Source of the DNA: Acidisarcina sp963790505 | GTDB taxonomy: Bacteria; Acidobacteriota; Terriglobia; Terriglobales; Acidobacteriaceae | NCBI GenBank assembly: GCA_963790505.1 | Contig: CAWBOT010000005.1 | Span: 992,001-1,056,000 of the forward strand | Reading direction: 5' to 3' | Length of the DNA: 64,000 bases | In this document: piece after piece, positions 51,384 through 59,452 of the stretch | How the letters are laid out: every line of letters starts with the position of its first letter | How positions within the stretch are numbered: the stretch's first letter is position 1 | The notes under the pieces: generated by a model | Database searches by the model: none | Told to the model about the DNA's origin: nothing | Seen by the model: the letters and a program-made list of their open reading frames with translations, nothing else | Translations under genes and position numbers: made by a program

Positions 51384-51428
51384 CTTCCCTTCGCGATGCT
51401 CAGGGTTTGGGTTCAGTCGGGATGACAA
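51384..51428. repeat. Dispersed CTCAGGGT...GATGACA repeat between icd and mdh
   Basis: CCCTTCGCGATGCTCAGGGTTTGGGTTCAGTCGGGATGACAA, close to two copies at 57504-57590 and 57728-57815 (identity about 90 percent in the shared core by eye). It also resembles 17878, 38931, 41301 and 60974. Confidence 0.6.
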
Positions 51429-51441
51429 TTGTTGGTACGTC

Positions 51442-52843
51442 CTACATATTTTCAATCATGCGCGTGGCGAACTCGCTGGTCTTGGCCTTGGTTGCGCCGC
51501 TCATCTGGCGTTCGAAGTCGTAGGTGACGAACTTCTGCTGGATGGTTTTCTCCAGAGAAGATTCAATCAGCTTCGCCGCTTCTTTCCAGCCGAGAAACTC
51601 GAACATCATCACGCCGGAGAGCAGCACAGAGCCGGGGTTGATGACGTCTTTATCGGCATACTTGGGCGCAGTGCCGTGGGTCGCTTCGAAGACAGCGTAG
51701 CCGTCGCCGATATTCGCGCCGGGGGCGATGCCGAGGCCGCCGACCTGCGCTGCCGCGGCGTCGGAGATGTAGTCGCCGTTGAGGTTTGGCGCCGCGAGGA
51801 CGCTGTAGTCTTCGGGGCGGATGATGATTTGCTGAAAGATCGAGTCGGCGATGCGGTCGTTAATGAGGAGCTTCTGCTTCCATTTGCCGCTGCCGTGGGT
51901 TATGCCGATCTTGTCGAGTACACCTTTGACCTCGGCGTAGAGTTCGGTGCGGAAGGCTTCCGATCCGAACTCGAGGCCGGGCTCGATGAGCGCGGCATTT
52001 TGTTCGACGGTCAGTGCGGGGTTGGCGTCCTTGTTGCCGAGGATCCAGCTTTCGCGTTCGGTGACGACGGAGTCGCGGAACTCATCGACTGCGACCTCAT
52101 ATCCCCACTCGCGAAATGCGCCTTCGGTGAACTTCTGGATGTTGCCCTTGTGAACCAGGGTGACGGTCTTGCGGCCCACCTCAAGCGCATGCTTGATGGC
52201 GTAACGGACGAGACGCTTGGTGCCGAAGATGGAGATGGGCTTGATGCCGACGCCAGAGTCCGCGCGGACGCGTCTTTTTGGTGGCCTTGAGCAGGTCGTC
52301 GTTGAGGAAGTCGATGAGCCTTTTCGCGTCCGCCGATCCCTCTTTGAACTCGATACCCGCGTAGACGTCTTCGGTGTTTTCGCGAAAGAGAACGATGTCG
52401 AGCTTCTCTGGATGCTTCACCGGGCTGGGCACGCCGGAGTAATACTTGACCGGGCGGACGCAGGCATAGAGATCGAGGATCTGGCGCAGGGCAACGTTGA
52501 GGGAGCGAATGCCGCCGCCTACTGGCGTGGTGAGAGGACCCTTGATCGAAACGCGCAGGTCGCGCGCCGCATTCACTGATTCGTCGGGGAGCCAGTTGCC
52601 GAATTGGCTGAAGGCTTTTTCGCCGGCGTAGATCTCGTACCACTTGACGGAGCGCTTGCCGCCGTAAGCCTTCTCGACGGCGGCGTCGAAGACCCGCTGC
52701 GAGGCCTTCCAGATATCGCGACCGGTTCCGTCGCCTTCGATGAAGGGGATGATGGGGTGATCGGGGATATTGAATTTACCGTCGGCGTACTGAATGGCCT
52801 CGCCGTCTTCCGGGAGGGGAAAACCGTTATAACTGGTAGGCAT
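51442..52843 (-). pseudogene. icd: Isocitrate dehydrogenase (NADP), with a one-base frameshift
   Basis: TCA enzyme oxidising isocitrate to 2-oxoglutarate, 466 residues if corrected. The first frame (52843 to about 52265) has IPFIEGDGTGRDIW, GPLTTPVGGGIRSLNVALRQ and LFRENTEDVYAGIEF. It then runs off frame after LLKATKK. The true frame resumes as ADSGVGIKPISIFGTKRLVRYAI and continues to HKGNIQKFTEGAFREWGYE, NLNGDYISDAAAAQVGGLGIAPGANI and FEATHGTAPKYADKDVINPGS. Removing one A from the A5 run at 52273-52277 gives ATKRRVRADSGVG. All catalytic residues are intact, so an assembly error is likely. Confidence 0.93.
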
Positions 52844-53017
52844 GAAGCGGGACGTCTCCGAACTAGAGGGGATGGGCGTTATCAGCAGAACAAGTTGAGG
52901 CTAACATTTGGCCGAGAGAGGTGGCAACGCAGCCCAGTCCGAAGCGGACGAGCAGCGCGGCTCACTAAGAGACGCAGTGTCTCAAAACCATGGGGCCCCA
53001 GCCGCGGTGCGGCCCAG

Positions 53018-53569
53018 CTATAAGTCCCTCGGGCCTTCGCCGACTCCGGGCGGTGCCGGCTTCGGATCATCGACCTCGGCCAGCAGGTTGTGGAGGTCCA
53101 AGCGGCGCGTGTGCATGGTGAGGCGGCCATCCGGGGTCAAGGGCCACCGGTCTCTCGGGCGATCCCAGTAGAGCTCGACGCCATTTTCGTCCGGGTCGCG
53201 GAGATAGAGGGCCTCGCTGACACCGTGATCGCTGGCGCCGTCGAGCGCAATGCCCGCGGCCAGCAGACGCCGCAGGGCGTCGGCGAGGTTTGCCCGCGTC
53301 GGATAGAGGATGGCAAGGTGATACAGGCCAGTCGTGCCGGCGGGCGGTGGTGACCCGCCCGCGCTCTCCCAGGTATTTAATCCGATGTGATGGTGGTAGC
53401 CGCCGGCCGAGATAAAGGCCGCGCTATCGCCGAGCCGCATCATCAGTTCAAAGCCCAGAACGCCGCAGTAGAAGCCGAGCGCTCGGTCCAGATCTGCGAC
53501 TTTCAGATGGACGTGGCCGATCTTCGTTCCTGCCGCGATTGGACGTGGATTTGTAGTTGGAAGTGCCAT
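53018..53569 (-). CDS. VOC superfamily (catechol 2,3-dioxygenase-like) protein
   Basis: A 183-residue protein with glyoxalase/dioxygenase-type VOC repeats: GTKIGHVHLKVADLDRALGFYCGVLGFELMMR, YHHHIGLNTWES, LYHLAILYPTRANLADALRRLLAAGI and ALYLRDPDENGVELYWDRPRDRWP. The HHHIGLN and ENGVELYWDRP motifs match CatE-type glyoxalases with a 2-His-1-carboxylate iron site. The substrate is unknown. A Pro-rich tail (DDPKPAPPGVGEGP) follows. No partner enzyme is near. Confidence 0.88.
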   Translation of the reverse strand: MALPTTNPRPIAAGTKIGHVHLKVADLDRALGFYCGVLGFELMMRLGDSAAFISAGGYHHHIGLNTWESAGGSPPPAGTTGLYHLAILYPTRANLADALRRLLAAGIALDGASDHGVSEALYLRDPDENGVELYWDRPRDRWPLTPDGRLTMHTRRLDLHNLLAEVDDPKPAPPGVGEGPRDL

Positions 53570-53742
53570 TCTTACCTTTCACTCTGAGGCCGCCAGTGGC
53601 GCTCAATAGGGGTTAAGCATCTCATAGTCGTTCGATGGTTCCGCAGTTGCAAAGGCCGCGAAATTTGAAGGGCTTGGCTGGTTTGAAATCCATCCGCAAG
53701 CCGCAGCAGGCTACAATCAGGCGTTCTACAGGAGTAACTCCT

Positions 53743-54855
53743 TTGCGTATTCGTCTACTTTGTCTCGCCATTCTGCTTCTCGCGCTGGGCGCGAACCTTG
53801 CCGCTTCTGCACAGTCATCCACGCCCGTCCGCGTTGCCGTTGTCGGCCTGGAACATGGGCATGTCGCGGGATTTTTCTCGGACATGAATAAGCATCCCGA
53901 GGTGCAGCTGGTGGGTATTGTTGAAGCCGATGCCGCGCTGAATGCGAAGTATGAACAACAGTTCAAGCTCGATCACGGACTCTTCTATGCCGATATCGAT
54001 TCGATGGTGGCTGCGAAGAAGCCGCAGGCGCTGCTGGTCTTCACGGACATTGCGGGGCATCGGGCGGCGATCGAGGCGGGTGCGCGCCATCATCTTACGG
54101 TGATGGTGGAGAAGCCGCTCACGATGTCGCTCGACGACGCGCTGGCGATCCGAGAGACGGCGCGCAAAGCGAACATTCAGGTGCTGGTGAACTACGAGAC
54201 GACCTGGTACTCGAGCAACAAAGAGGCATATGACGAGCTGCAGGCGGGCAAGCTGGGGACACTGCGCAAAGTGGTCGTGCATGACGGCCATGAAGGGCCG
54301 AAGGAGATTGGCGTGCAGCCGGAGTTTTTGAAGTGGCTTAACGATCCGGCGAAGAATGGGCAGGGCGCGCTCTATGATTTCGGCTGTTATGGCGCTGATC
54401 TGATGACGTGGTTTATGCATGGGGCGACTCCGGTGTCGGTCACTGCGGTGGGGCAGACCGACAAGCCGGATATTTATGACGTCTATGACGATGCGACGAT
54501 CATCGTTCGCTATGCGAAGACGCAGGCGGTGCTGATGCCCTCGTGGAACTGGAGTTTTGCGCGGAAGGATTCGGAGCTTTATGGGACGGGGGGCCAACTC
54601 ATCACTGTGGGGCCGAGCCATTATCGGCTGCGGCTGGTGGGGCAGACAGATGAGACGACGGCGGAGGCGGCTCCGCTGAAACCGCCGGAGAACAGCTCGA
54701 TGCAGTATCTTGCGGCGGTGGTGAATGGGCAGCTGATTTCGAAGGGCGATCAGGCTGCGCTCGATACGAACATGATCGTGATGCAGATACTGGACGCGGC
54801 AAGGGAGTCGGCGAAGACGGGGAAGACGGTGGAGCTTAAGGCGTTGCCTCAGTAG
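53743..54855 (+). CDS. Secreted Gfo/Idh/MocA family oxidoreductase
   Basis: A 370-residue NAD(P)-dependent sugar-type oxidoreductase with signal peptide LRIRLLCLAILLLALGANLAASA. The Rossmann start is VRVAVVGLEHGHVAGFFSDMNKHPEVQLVGI; the catalytic EKPL motif occurs as VMVEKPLTMSLDDAL; C-terminal YDFGCYGADLMTWF is typical. Start chosen at TTG 53743, with AGGAG eight bases upstream and the signal peptide right after it; the frame extends to 53635 with no similarity. Export is odd for this family, which is mostly cytosolic, but is common in Acidobacteria. Confidence 0.9.
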   Translation: MRIRLLCLAILLLALGANLAASAQSSTPVRVAVVGLEHGHVAGFFSDMNKHPEVQLVGIVEADAALNAKYEQQFKLDHGLFYADIDSMVAAKKPQALLVFTDIAGHRAAIEAGARHHLTVMVEKPLTMSLDDALAIRETARKANIQVLVNYETTWYSSNKEAYDELQAGKLGTLRKVVVHDGHEGPKEIGVQPEFLKWLNDPAKNGQGALYDFGCYGADLMTWFMHGATPVSVTAVGQTDKPDIYDVYDDATIIVRYAKTQAVLMPSWNWSFARKDSELYGTGGQLITVGPSHYRLRLVGQTDETTAEAAPLKPPENSSMQYLAAVVNGQLISKGDQAALDTNMIVMQILDAARESAKTGKTVELKALPQ

Positions 54856-54886
54856 AGCGAGTCTTCAGTCTTCAGTCCTCAGTTGC

Positions 54887-55501
54887 CTAAACCGTTGCTG
54901 TAGTCTTCTCCGCGCGCTCCCACGGTTGAGGGATTTTTACTGAGGCCATTCCGGCGGCGGTTGCCGCCTGGATGCCCATGTCGGTGTCTTCGAAGACGAG
55001 GCAGTCTTTGGGGGCGACGCCGAGGCGCTTGGCGGCGATCAGGTATGGCTCGGGGTGCGGCTTGGCGTTGACATAGTCGCCGGCGCAGACGAGGGTTTCA
55101 AACTTATCGAGCAGACCGAGGGCGTTGAGCGAGCGGGTGACGGCGTCGCGGGTCCCGCCGGAGACGACGGCGAAGGGAATCGTGCCGTGGCTGGCATCGA
55201 TGTGCTCGACGACCTCGGGGATGGCCTTGAGCTCATGCAGGATCTCGTAGAAGATCTCTTCTTTGCGCAGGGCCGTCTCGACAGGCGGCATCGCGGTGCC
55301 GTTGCGCTCGTTGAGCAGGCTGACGATGTCGGCGGTGGGCATGCCGCCGAGGGAGTAGAAGAGCTCCTCGGGGAATTGCGTTTCCCACTCGGGGAGCATC
55401 TGCTTCCAGGCAATGTAATGCAGCGGCATGGAGTCGACGATGGTTCCGTCGCAGTCGAACAAGTATGCCTTAAAAGGGCCGTCGGGAAGTTTGAGAGTCA
55501 T
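54887..55501 (-). CDS. HAD hydrolase, beta-phosphoglucomutase-like
   Basis: A 204-residue HAD subfamily IA phosphatase or mutase. FDCDGTIVDSMPLHYIAWKQMLPEWE holds motif I (DxDGTxxD), VVSGGTRDAVTR motif II (Ser), AKPHPEPYLIAAKRLG motif III (Lys) and VFEDTDMGIQAATAAGM motif IV. It resembles YqaB/YcjU-type phosphatases. Substrate unknown. ATG 55501 with GAGAGA upstream; the upstream open frame is shadow. It is convergent with the oxidoreductase. Confidence 0.9.
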   Translation of the reverse strand: MTLKLPDGPFKAYLFDCDGTIVDSMPLHYIAWKQMLPEWETQFPEELFYSLGGMPTADIVSLLNERNGTAMPPVETALRKEEIFYEILHELKAIPEVVEHIDASHGTIPFAVVSGGTRDAVTRSLNALGLLDKFETLVCAGDYVNAKPHPEPYLIAAKRLGVAPKDCLVFEDTDMGIQAATAAGMASVKIPQPWERAEKTTATV

Positions 55502-55574
55502 TGACTCTATTCTCTCAAATCGCGCTGAAAGCAAGTGGGCGGCGGCGGATCGGAGCCGTCTCTGCTGCTTTGTT

Positions 55575-56207
55575 TTACCCGTAGCTGACGAAAGAAATGA
55601 CGTTGCCGTCGGGGTCGCGGACGTGGAAGTCGGTTCCGCCCCAGGCTTGCTTTTTGAGGGTTTGGGTGAAGTCTGCGCCTCGCGTTTCGAACTCGTTGAA
55701 GAGGGCCTGGACATTGGAGACCTCGATGGAGGCGAGGATGAGCGATTTTTCTTCAGCGGCGATTTGCGCGAAGTAGGGATTGTGGACGAAGCGCAGGTGC
55801 AGGCAGACTCCGTCGCGCGAGACTGCTCCGTAAAAGGGTGGGAGGCCGTGGAGGAAGTCGATCTGGAAGCCGAGCTTTTGTTCGAAGTAACTTGCGGAGG
55901 CGGTGACATTGCGGACGGTTAGCACGGGGATTACGTCGTTGAGGCGCGGCGGGCCGGAGACGGTGCGGGGAGTTTTGGGCGCGGCGGCGGTTGCGGCCTT
56001 GAGCGCGGTCCAGCTGGGGTAACCGGCCTCGAGGGCGACGATCTCCTGCGCCTGGGTGAGGGTGAATTTCATGGCGAGCACCTGGACGTCGGTGAGGGAG
56101 TGGTAGCGCTCGAGCTTGCGGACTTTTTCGCCGAGGGAGTAGTCCTTTTCGCGATGCCAGCGGAGAAAGAGTTTAGCTTGCTTGCGATAGGTTTCGATGG
56201 TGGGCAT
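55575..56207 (-). CDS. VOC protein with an N-terminal helical extension
   Basis: A 210-residue protein: an N-terminal 75-residue helical part (IETYRKQAKLFLRWHREKDYSLGEKVRKLERYHSLTDVQVLAMKFTLTQAQEIVALEAGYPSWTALKAA) similar to the ankyrin-associated helical domain, then a VOC module (NDVIPVLTVRNVTASASYFEQKLGFQIDFLHG, CLHLRF, FHVRDPDGNVISFVSYG). The start at 56207 has AGGAG seven bases upstream; GTG at 56213 is the alternative. The combination is less common. Function unknown; perhaps a bleomycin-resistance-like binding protein. Confidence 0.85.
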   Translation of the reverse strand: MPTIETYRKQAKLFLRWHREKDYSLGEKVRKLERYHSLTDVQVLAMKFTLTQAQEIVALEAGYPSWTALKAATAAAPKTPRTVSGPPRLNDVIPVLTVRNVTASASYFEQKLGFQIDFLHGLPPFYGAVSRDGVCLHLRFVHNPYFAQIAAEEKSLILASIEVSNVQALFNEFETRGADFTQTLKKQAWGGTDFHVRDPDGNVISFVSYG

Positions 56208-56463
56208 GGGCACACTCCTGCTGAGAATTTTCAGCGGGCGGGCCTGGCCCTTTCGGCGGGGATGCCGACGTGCCCCACGGGAACAGCTTCATGCTAGGGC
56301 GGAGTGGGAGTGGGTGTCAATAAGGTTGCCAGTGGTTTGCTTTATCGAAGACAATAATTGATGCGATGGAAAGTAGCTCGACAACCAAAGGCGTGACCAC
56401 CCCAAAGTGGATGGTTTGGGTTGATCTCTTTGAGGGCATCTGCCTTGTTTTGGCCAGCTTCCT

Positions 56464-57381
56464 TTGAGCGTTCTGCCTCCGACATCCACTCGCGCCAAAG
56501 TTGTACTCTTGAGTGTGAGCTTTCGAAACAAATTCCTCAGTGCAGTTGTGACGCTCGGGTTGGCGGTGGTGCCTGCTGTCGCCCAGCAGTATGCAGCCGA
56601 TCGTAAAGACCTTGGTTCGGCGGCGCAGAAGGTGCCTGCTTATCTGAAGCAGGCAGGCATTGATCAGAACCTGAACCATCCGCTGCCGCTGGCCGATCAT
56701 TTTCGCGATGAGGCGGGGAACGATGCTCCGCTCGGGGCCTATTTTGGCAAGCGGCCGGCGATGCTGGCACTGGTCTATTACAAGTGCAAGATGCTCTGCC
56801 CGCAGGTGCTGCGCGGGATGGCTGGGTCGCTGAAGCAGACCGGCTTTCAGCCGGGCAAGGAATATGACATTGTCGTGGCGAGCATCGACCCGACGGACAC
56901 TCCGGCTGATGCGGCTGAGGCGAAGACGGAATTCTTGGCGAAGATGGGGATGACGGCGACCGATCCGGGTGCGGCGAGCATTCACTTTCTGACCGGGGCG
57001 CAGAGCTCGATCAACGATCTGGCCGATGCGACGGGGTTTCACTATGTGCGGGTCCCGGGGCCGGACGGGGTGATGAACCAGTTTGCGCATTCGAGCGTGG
57101 TGATGATTGCTACCCCAGATGGGCGGATGTCGAAATATCTCAACGGCATCGATTATCAGCCGCGTGATGTGCGGCTGGCGCTGATCGAGGCGAGCAACGA
57201 ACACATCGGCACGGCGACCGATGCGGTGCTGCTCTACTGCTGCAATTACACGCCGAGCGAGGGGCGGTATACGGTCTCGGTGCTGCGGATTATGGGGTTG
57301 GCGGCGATGGGTTCGGTGTTTGCGCTGGGGACGGTGTTGTTCCTGTTGGGTAGGAAGCCGGCTTCGCAGCGGACTTCGTAG
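56464..57381 (+). CDS. SCO1/SenC family protein
   Basis: A membrane-bound thioredoxin-fold protein of the SCO family, likely involved in copper loading of cytochrome oxidase or redox control. Up to 305 residues. N-terminal signal region (NKFLSAVVTLGLAVVPAVA), then HFRDEAGNDAPLGAYFGKRPAMLALVYYKCKMLCPQVLRG with the CxxxC pair; the His and conserved segment FAHSSVVMIATPDGRMSKYLNG; and a C-terminal membrane helix (IMGLAAMGSVFALGTVLFLL). Start is unclear: TTG 56464, TTG 56509 or GTG 56515. No cox genes are nearby. Confidence 0.88.
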   Translation: MSVLPPTSTRAKVVLLSVSFRNKFLSAVVTLGLAVVPAVAQQYAADRKDLGSAAQKVPAYLKQAGIDQNLNHPLPLADHFRDEAGNDAPLGAYFGKRPAMLALVYYKCKMLCPQVLRGMAGSLKQTGFQPGKEYDIVVASIDPTDTPADAAEAKTEFLAKMGMTATDPGAASIHFLTGAQSSINDLADATGFHYVRVPGPDGVMNQFAHSSVVMIATPDGRMSKYLNGIDYQPRDVRLALIEASNEHIGTATDAVLLYCCNYTPSEGRYTVSVLRIMGLAAMGSVFALGTVLFLLGRKPASQRTS

Positions 57382-57404
57382 TCATTGCTGAAGATGGATG
57401 CAAA

Positions 57405-57815
57405 CAGCCCAGGCCTAAAGGCCGTTCGGGAAGTTGCTCATGTCGTGGGGCTAAAGCCCCACTCTTCCACCGGGCGCGGACAAAGGGTGAGCGGCGGCAC
57501 TCAGGAACCGCGGATCTCTTCGCTCCCCGGCCCCTTCGCGACGCTCAGGGTCTGGGTTCGGTCGAGATGACAAATGAGAACGGAGGAGCCGAGGGCCCAG
57601 GCCTAAAGGCCTTGCGCGAGTTGCTCATGTCGTGGGGCTAAAGCCCCACGCTTCCACCGGCGCGGACTCGAGTCCGCGCTATCCCCATGTCAAAGAGCGT
57701 CCGGCGGATTTCTTAGTTCCTCGACAAAGAAACCGCAGATCTCTCCGCTCCCCAGCCCCTTCGCGACGCTCAGGGTCTGGGTTCGGTCGAGATGACAAAT
57801 GAAAACAGAGGAGCC
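57405..57815. repeat. A-B-A-B composite repeat array
   Basis: Unit A occurs at 57405-57473 and 57594-57661; it contains the hairpins AGGCCT-AA-AGGCC and GTGGGGCT-AA-AGCCCCAC. Unit B occurs at 57504-57590 and 57728-57815; it contains CCCTTCGCGACGCTCAGGGTC and GAGATGACAAATGA. The copies differ by only a few bases in the core. Between A2 and B2 lies a 20-bp perfect palindrome GCGCGGACTCGAGTCCGCGC (57660-57679). The last B copy ends in the terminator hairpin of the BON gene. Confidence 0.7.
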
Positions 57816-57825
57816 GGGGCTCCTC
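57801..57825 (-). terminator. Terminator of the BON-domain gene
   Basis: GAGGAGCC-CC-GGCTCCTC hairpin followed on the minus strand by TGTTTTC. It lies 27 bp after the stop of the gene at 57852. A related GGAGGAGCC occurs at the end of the other B repeat. Confidence 0.75.
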
Positions 57826-57851
57826 CGTTTCTGCAGGCTTCTCGCTCGCGA

Positions 57852-59237
57852 TTAGCGGTAGTAGCGGTATCCGTAATAGTACGGGTAGGGGTAGTACGCC
57901 ACTGGATAGCGATAGGGGTAGTAGTATCCGGGCGGCGGCGGCGGATACGCGCCGGGTCCATACGGATAGGGGCCGCGGCGTTGCACCTGCGGGTAGGCGG
58001 TCGAGGCGAGACGCTGCGCCTCCTGCGGAGAGACCGGATTCACGATCACCGGCGCGAGGAGATGGAAGTTGAGCACGGCCTCGGCGGGGACGAACATGCG
58101 CGGCCCGGTGGTCGCTGCCGAGGCTCCCGCACCGACGATGGCGCCCGCACCAGCGCCGATGGCTGCTCCGGCACCGCCGCCGGCGATCGCGCCGATGACT
58201 GCGCCAAGTCCGGCGGTGCCGACGGTGTTGGCAGCGGAGTAGCCCCCTTTGCCGGGGCCCTCGGCCCACCAGGTATCGGAGGCGAGAGTGTAAGTCTGAC
58301 CGCTCAGATTCACCGACTTGAGCACCAGCGAAAGCCCTTGCTTGCCGGCGAGCTGACCGCTGTTGTTGGTTTTGGCGACGACTTCGCCGGTGACCACCGC
58401 GCCGCGGGGCAGGGCGAGAACGTTGCCCTGGTAGACATCGGCGGCGACGGTTGCGCTGAAGAGCTGCCCGGGCTGCACGTGAGTAGCATCGAGCGGTTCG
58501 CTGGTTCGCACCTGAACGAGAGTTCCTCGGGGAATGACGACCGGCGCGGCAGGCTGCTGCGGAGCATAGTTGGGTTGCTGGCCGTAGCTTTGCTGCTGAC
58601 TCTCGGGCTGTTGGCCATATTGGGGCTGCTGCTGACCGTACTGAGGTTGGCCGTACTGGGGGCGCGGGGCCGGATAGGGCTGCTGGTCATTTCCTGGAGG
58701 CGGAGCGCCTTGTACCTGTTGCTGAGACGGATCCTGGGCCAGATTGGGATCGACAGGAGCCATATTCTGCTGGGCGGGGTCGTAGTTCGGGTCTTGCTGG
58801 GCGGTGTTCGGGTCGACGGACTGGACGGTGTTATCGCCACCTTTGACCTGGCCCTGGGCGGGTTGCGGGGCTGCTCCGCCAACGGTGAGGTTGTTGGTGA
58901 CCGAGCGCACGCCGTTCACACGATAGATGAGCGATTCGGCAAGCTCCTTCGAGGCGTCGTCGCGGACGTTGCCGGAGATGGTCACGTCGCCTTCGACGGT
59001 GGCGGCGGTGATCTGCTGACCCTTGAGCGTGCCGGAATTGGACAAGGCGGCGGCTACATCAGTTTGAATCGCAGCGTCGGAGCGACCTGTATTCTGCGCC
59101 GCCTGCGACCAGGCCTGCGGTGTTGCCAGCGCGAGGCTGAGGCCACCCGATATTGCTGCCGCCAGGGTCAGTTTCGCGGCCAGCCTGGAGCCGGGGCGCT
59201 GGATCTCGATTCCCTTGTTTGCTCGTTCGCCTGACAT
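57852..59237 (-). CDS. BON-domain envelope protein with glycine-rich and Tyr/Pro-rich C-terminus
   Basis: A 461-residue secreted protein of unknown role. Signal region SRLAAKLTLAAAISGGLSLALATPQAWSQ. BON domain at about 50-120 (SDAAIQTDVAAALSNSGTLKGQQITAATVEGDVTISGNVRDDASKELAESLIYRVNGVRSVTNNL), likely membrane- or lipid-binding. A long Gln/Pro linker (YGQPQYGQQQPQYGQQP) follows, then VVIPRGTLVQVRTSEPLDATHVQPGQLFSATVAADV, a glycine-zipper-like stretch (AGLGAVIGAIAGGGAGAAIGAGAGAIVGAGASAA) and a Tyr/Pro-rich tail (YPYPYYYGYRYYR). ATG 59237 has GGAGA upstream. Confidence 0.85.
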   Translation of the reverse strand: MSGERANKGIEIQRPGSRLAAKLTLAAAISGGLSLALATPQAWSQAAQNTGRSDAAIQTDVAAALSNSGTLKGQQITAATVEGDVTISGNVRDDASKELAESLIYRVNGVRSVTNNLTVGGAAPQPAQGQVKGGDNTVQSVDPNTAQQDPNYDPAQQNMAPVDPNLAQDPSQQQVQGAPPPGNDQQPYPAPRPQYGQPQYGQQQPQYGQQPESQQQSYGQQPNYAPQQPAAPVVIPRGTLVQVRTSEPLDATHVQPGQLFSATVAADVYQGNVLALPRGAVVTGEVVAKTNNSGQLAGKQGLSLVLKSVNLSGQTYTLASDTWWAEGPGKGGYSAANTVGTAGLGAVIGAIAGGGAGAAIGAGAGAIVGAGASAATTGPRMFVPAEAVLNFHLLAPVIVNPVSPQEAQRLASTAYPQVQRRGPYPYGPGAYPPPPPGYYYPYRYPVAYYPYPYYYGYRYYR

Positions 59238-59378
59238 AGGTGATTCTCCAAGTTCAGAAAGTGGCGCAGTGCATTCGGAACAAATGGCGTCTGCCACTTC
59301 AATTTAGACGCACCGGCGCGCCGGAAGCGTCATTCTCATGAACCCGGAGGTGTTTGAAAAGTTATGGTGGGTGGGAAA

Positions 59379-59430
59379 ATTTGCTCTTCCCACTCAAGCC
59401 AACGGAAGGCTTGAATGGGCGACCCGGTTA
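59379..59430. repeat. TTTGCTC..CCCACTCAAGCC repeat
   Basis: TTTGCTCTTCCCACTCAAGCCAACGGAAGGCTTGAATGGG, with inverted AAGCC/GGCTT arms, shares pattern with 41203-41252 (GATCCTCCCACTCAAG) and 32957-33003. It lies upstream of the phosphomannomutase stop. Confidence 0.5.
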
Positions 59431-59452
59431 ATCTCGGAACCGGAACAAACCT

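Larger units (their letters stand above)
57382..57851. other. Gene-free interval with composite repeats
   Basis: About 470 bp between the SCO1-like gene and the BON protein, without coding frame. It holds the A-B-A-B repeat array and ends with the terminator of the BON gene. Confidence 0.7.

Noticed and set aside
52265..52285. Programmed ribosomal frameshift in icd
   Set aside because: The slip needed is +1 and the A5 run followed by G does not make a classic -1 heptamer; an extra base is simpler.
57792..59234. 480-codon plus-strand frame
   Set aside because: Mirrors the BON protein; low-complexity composition results from its GC-rich repeats.
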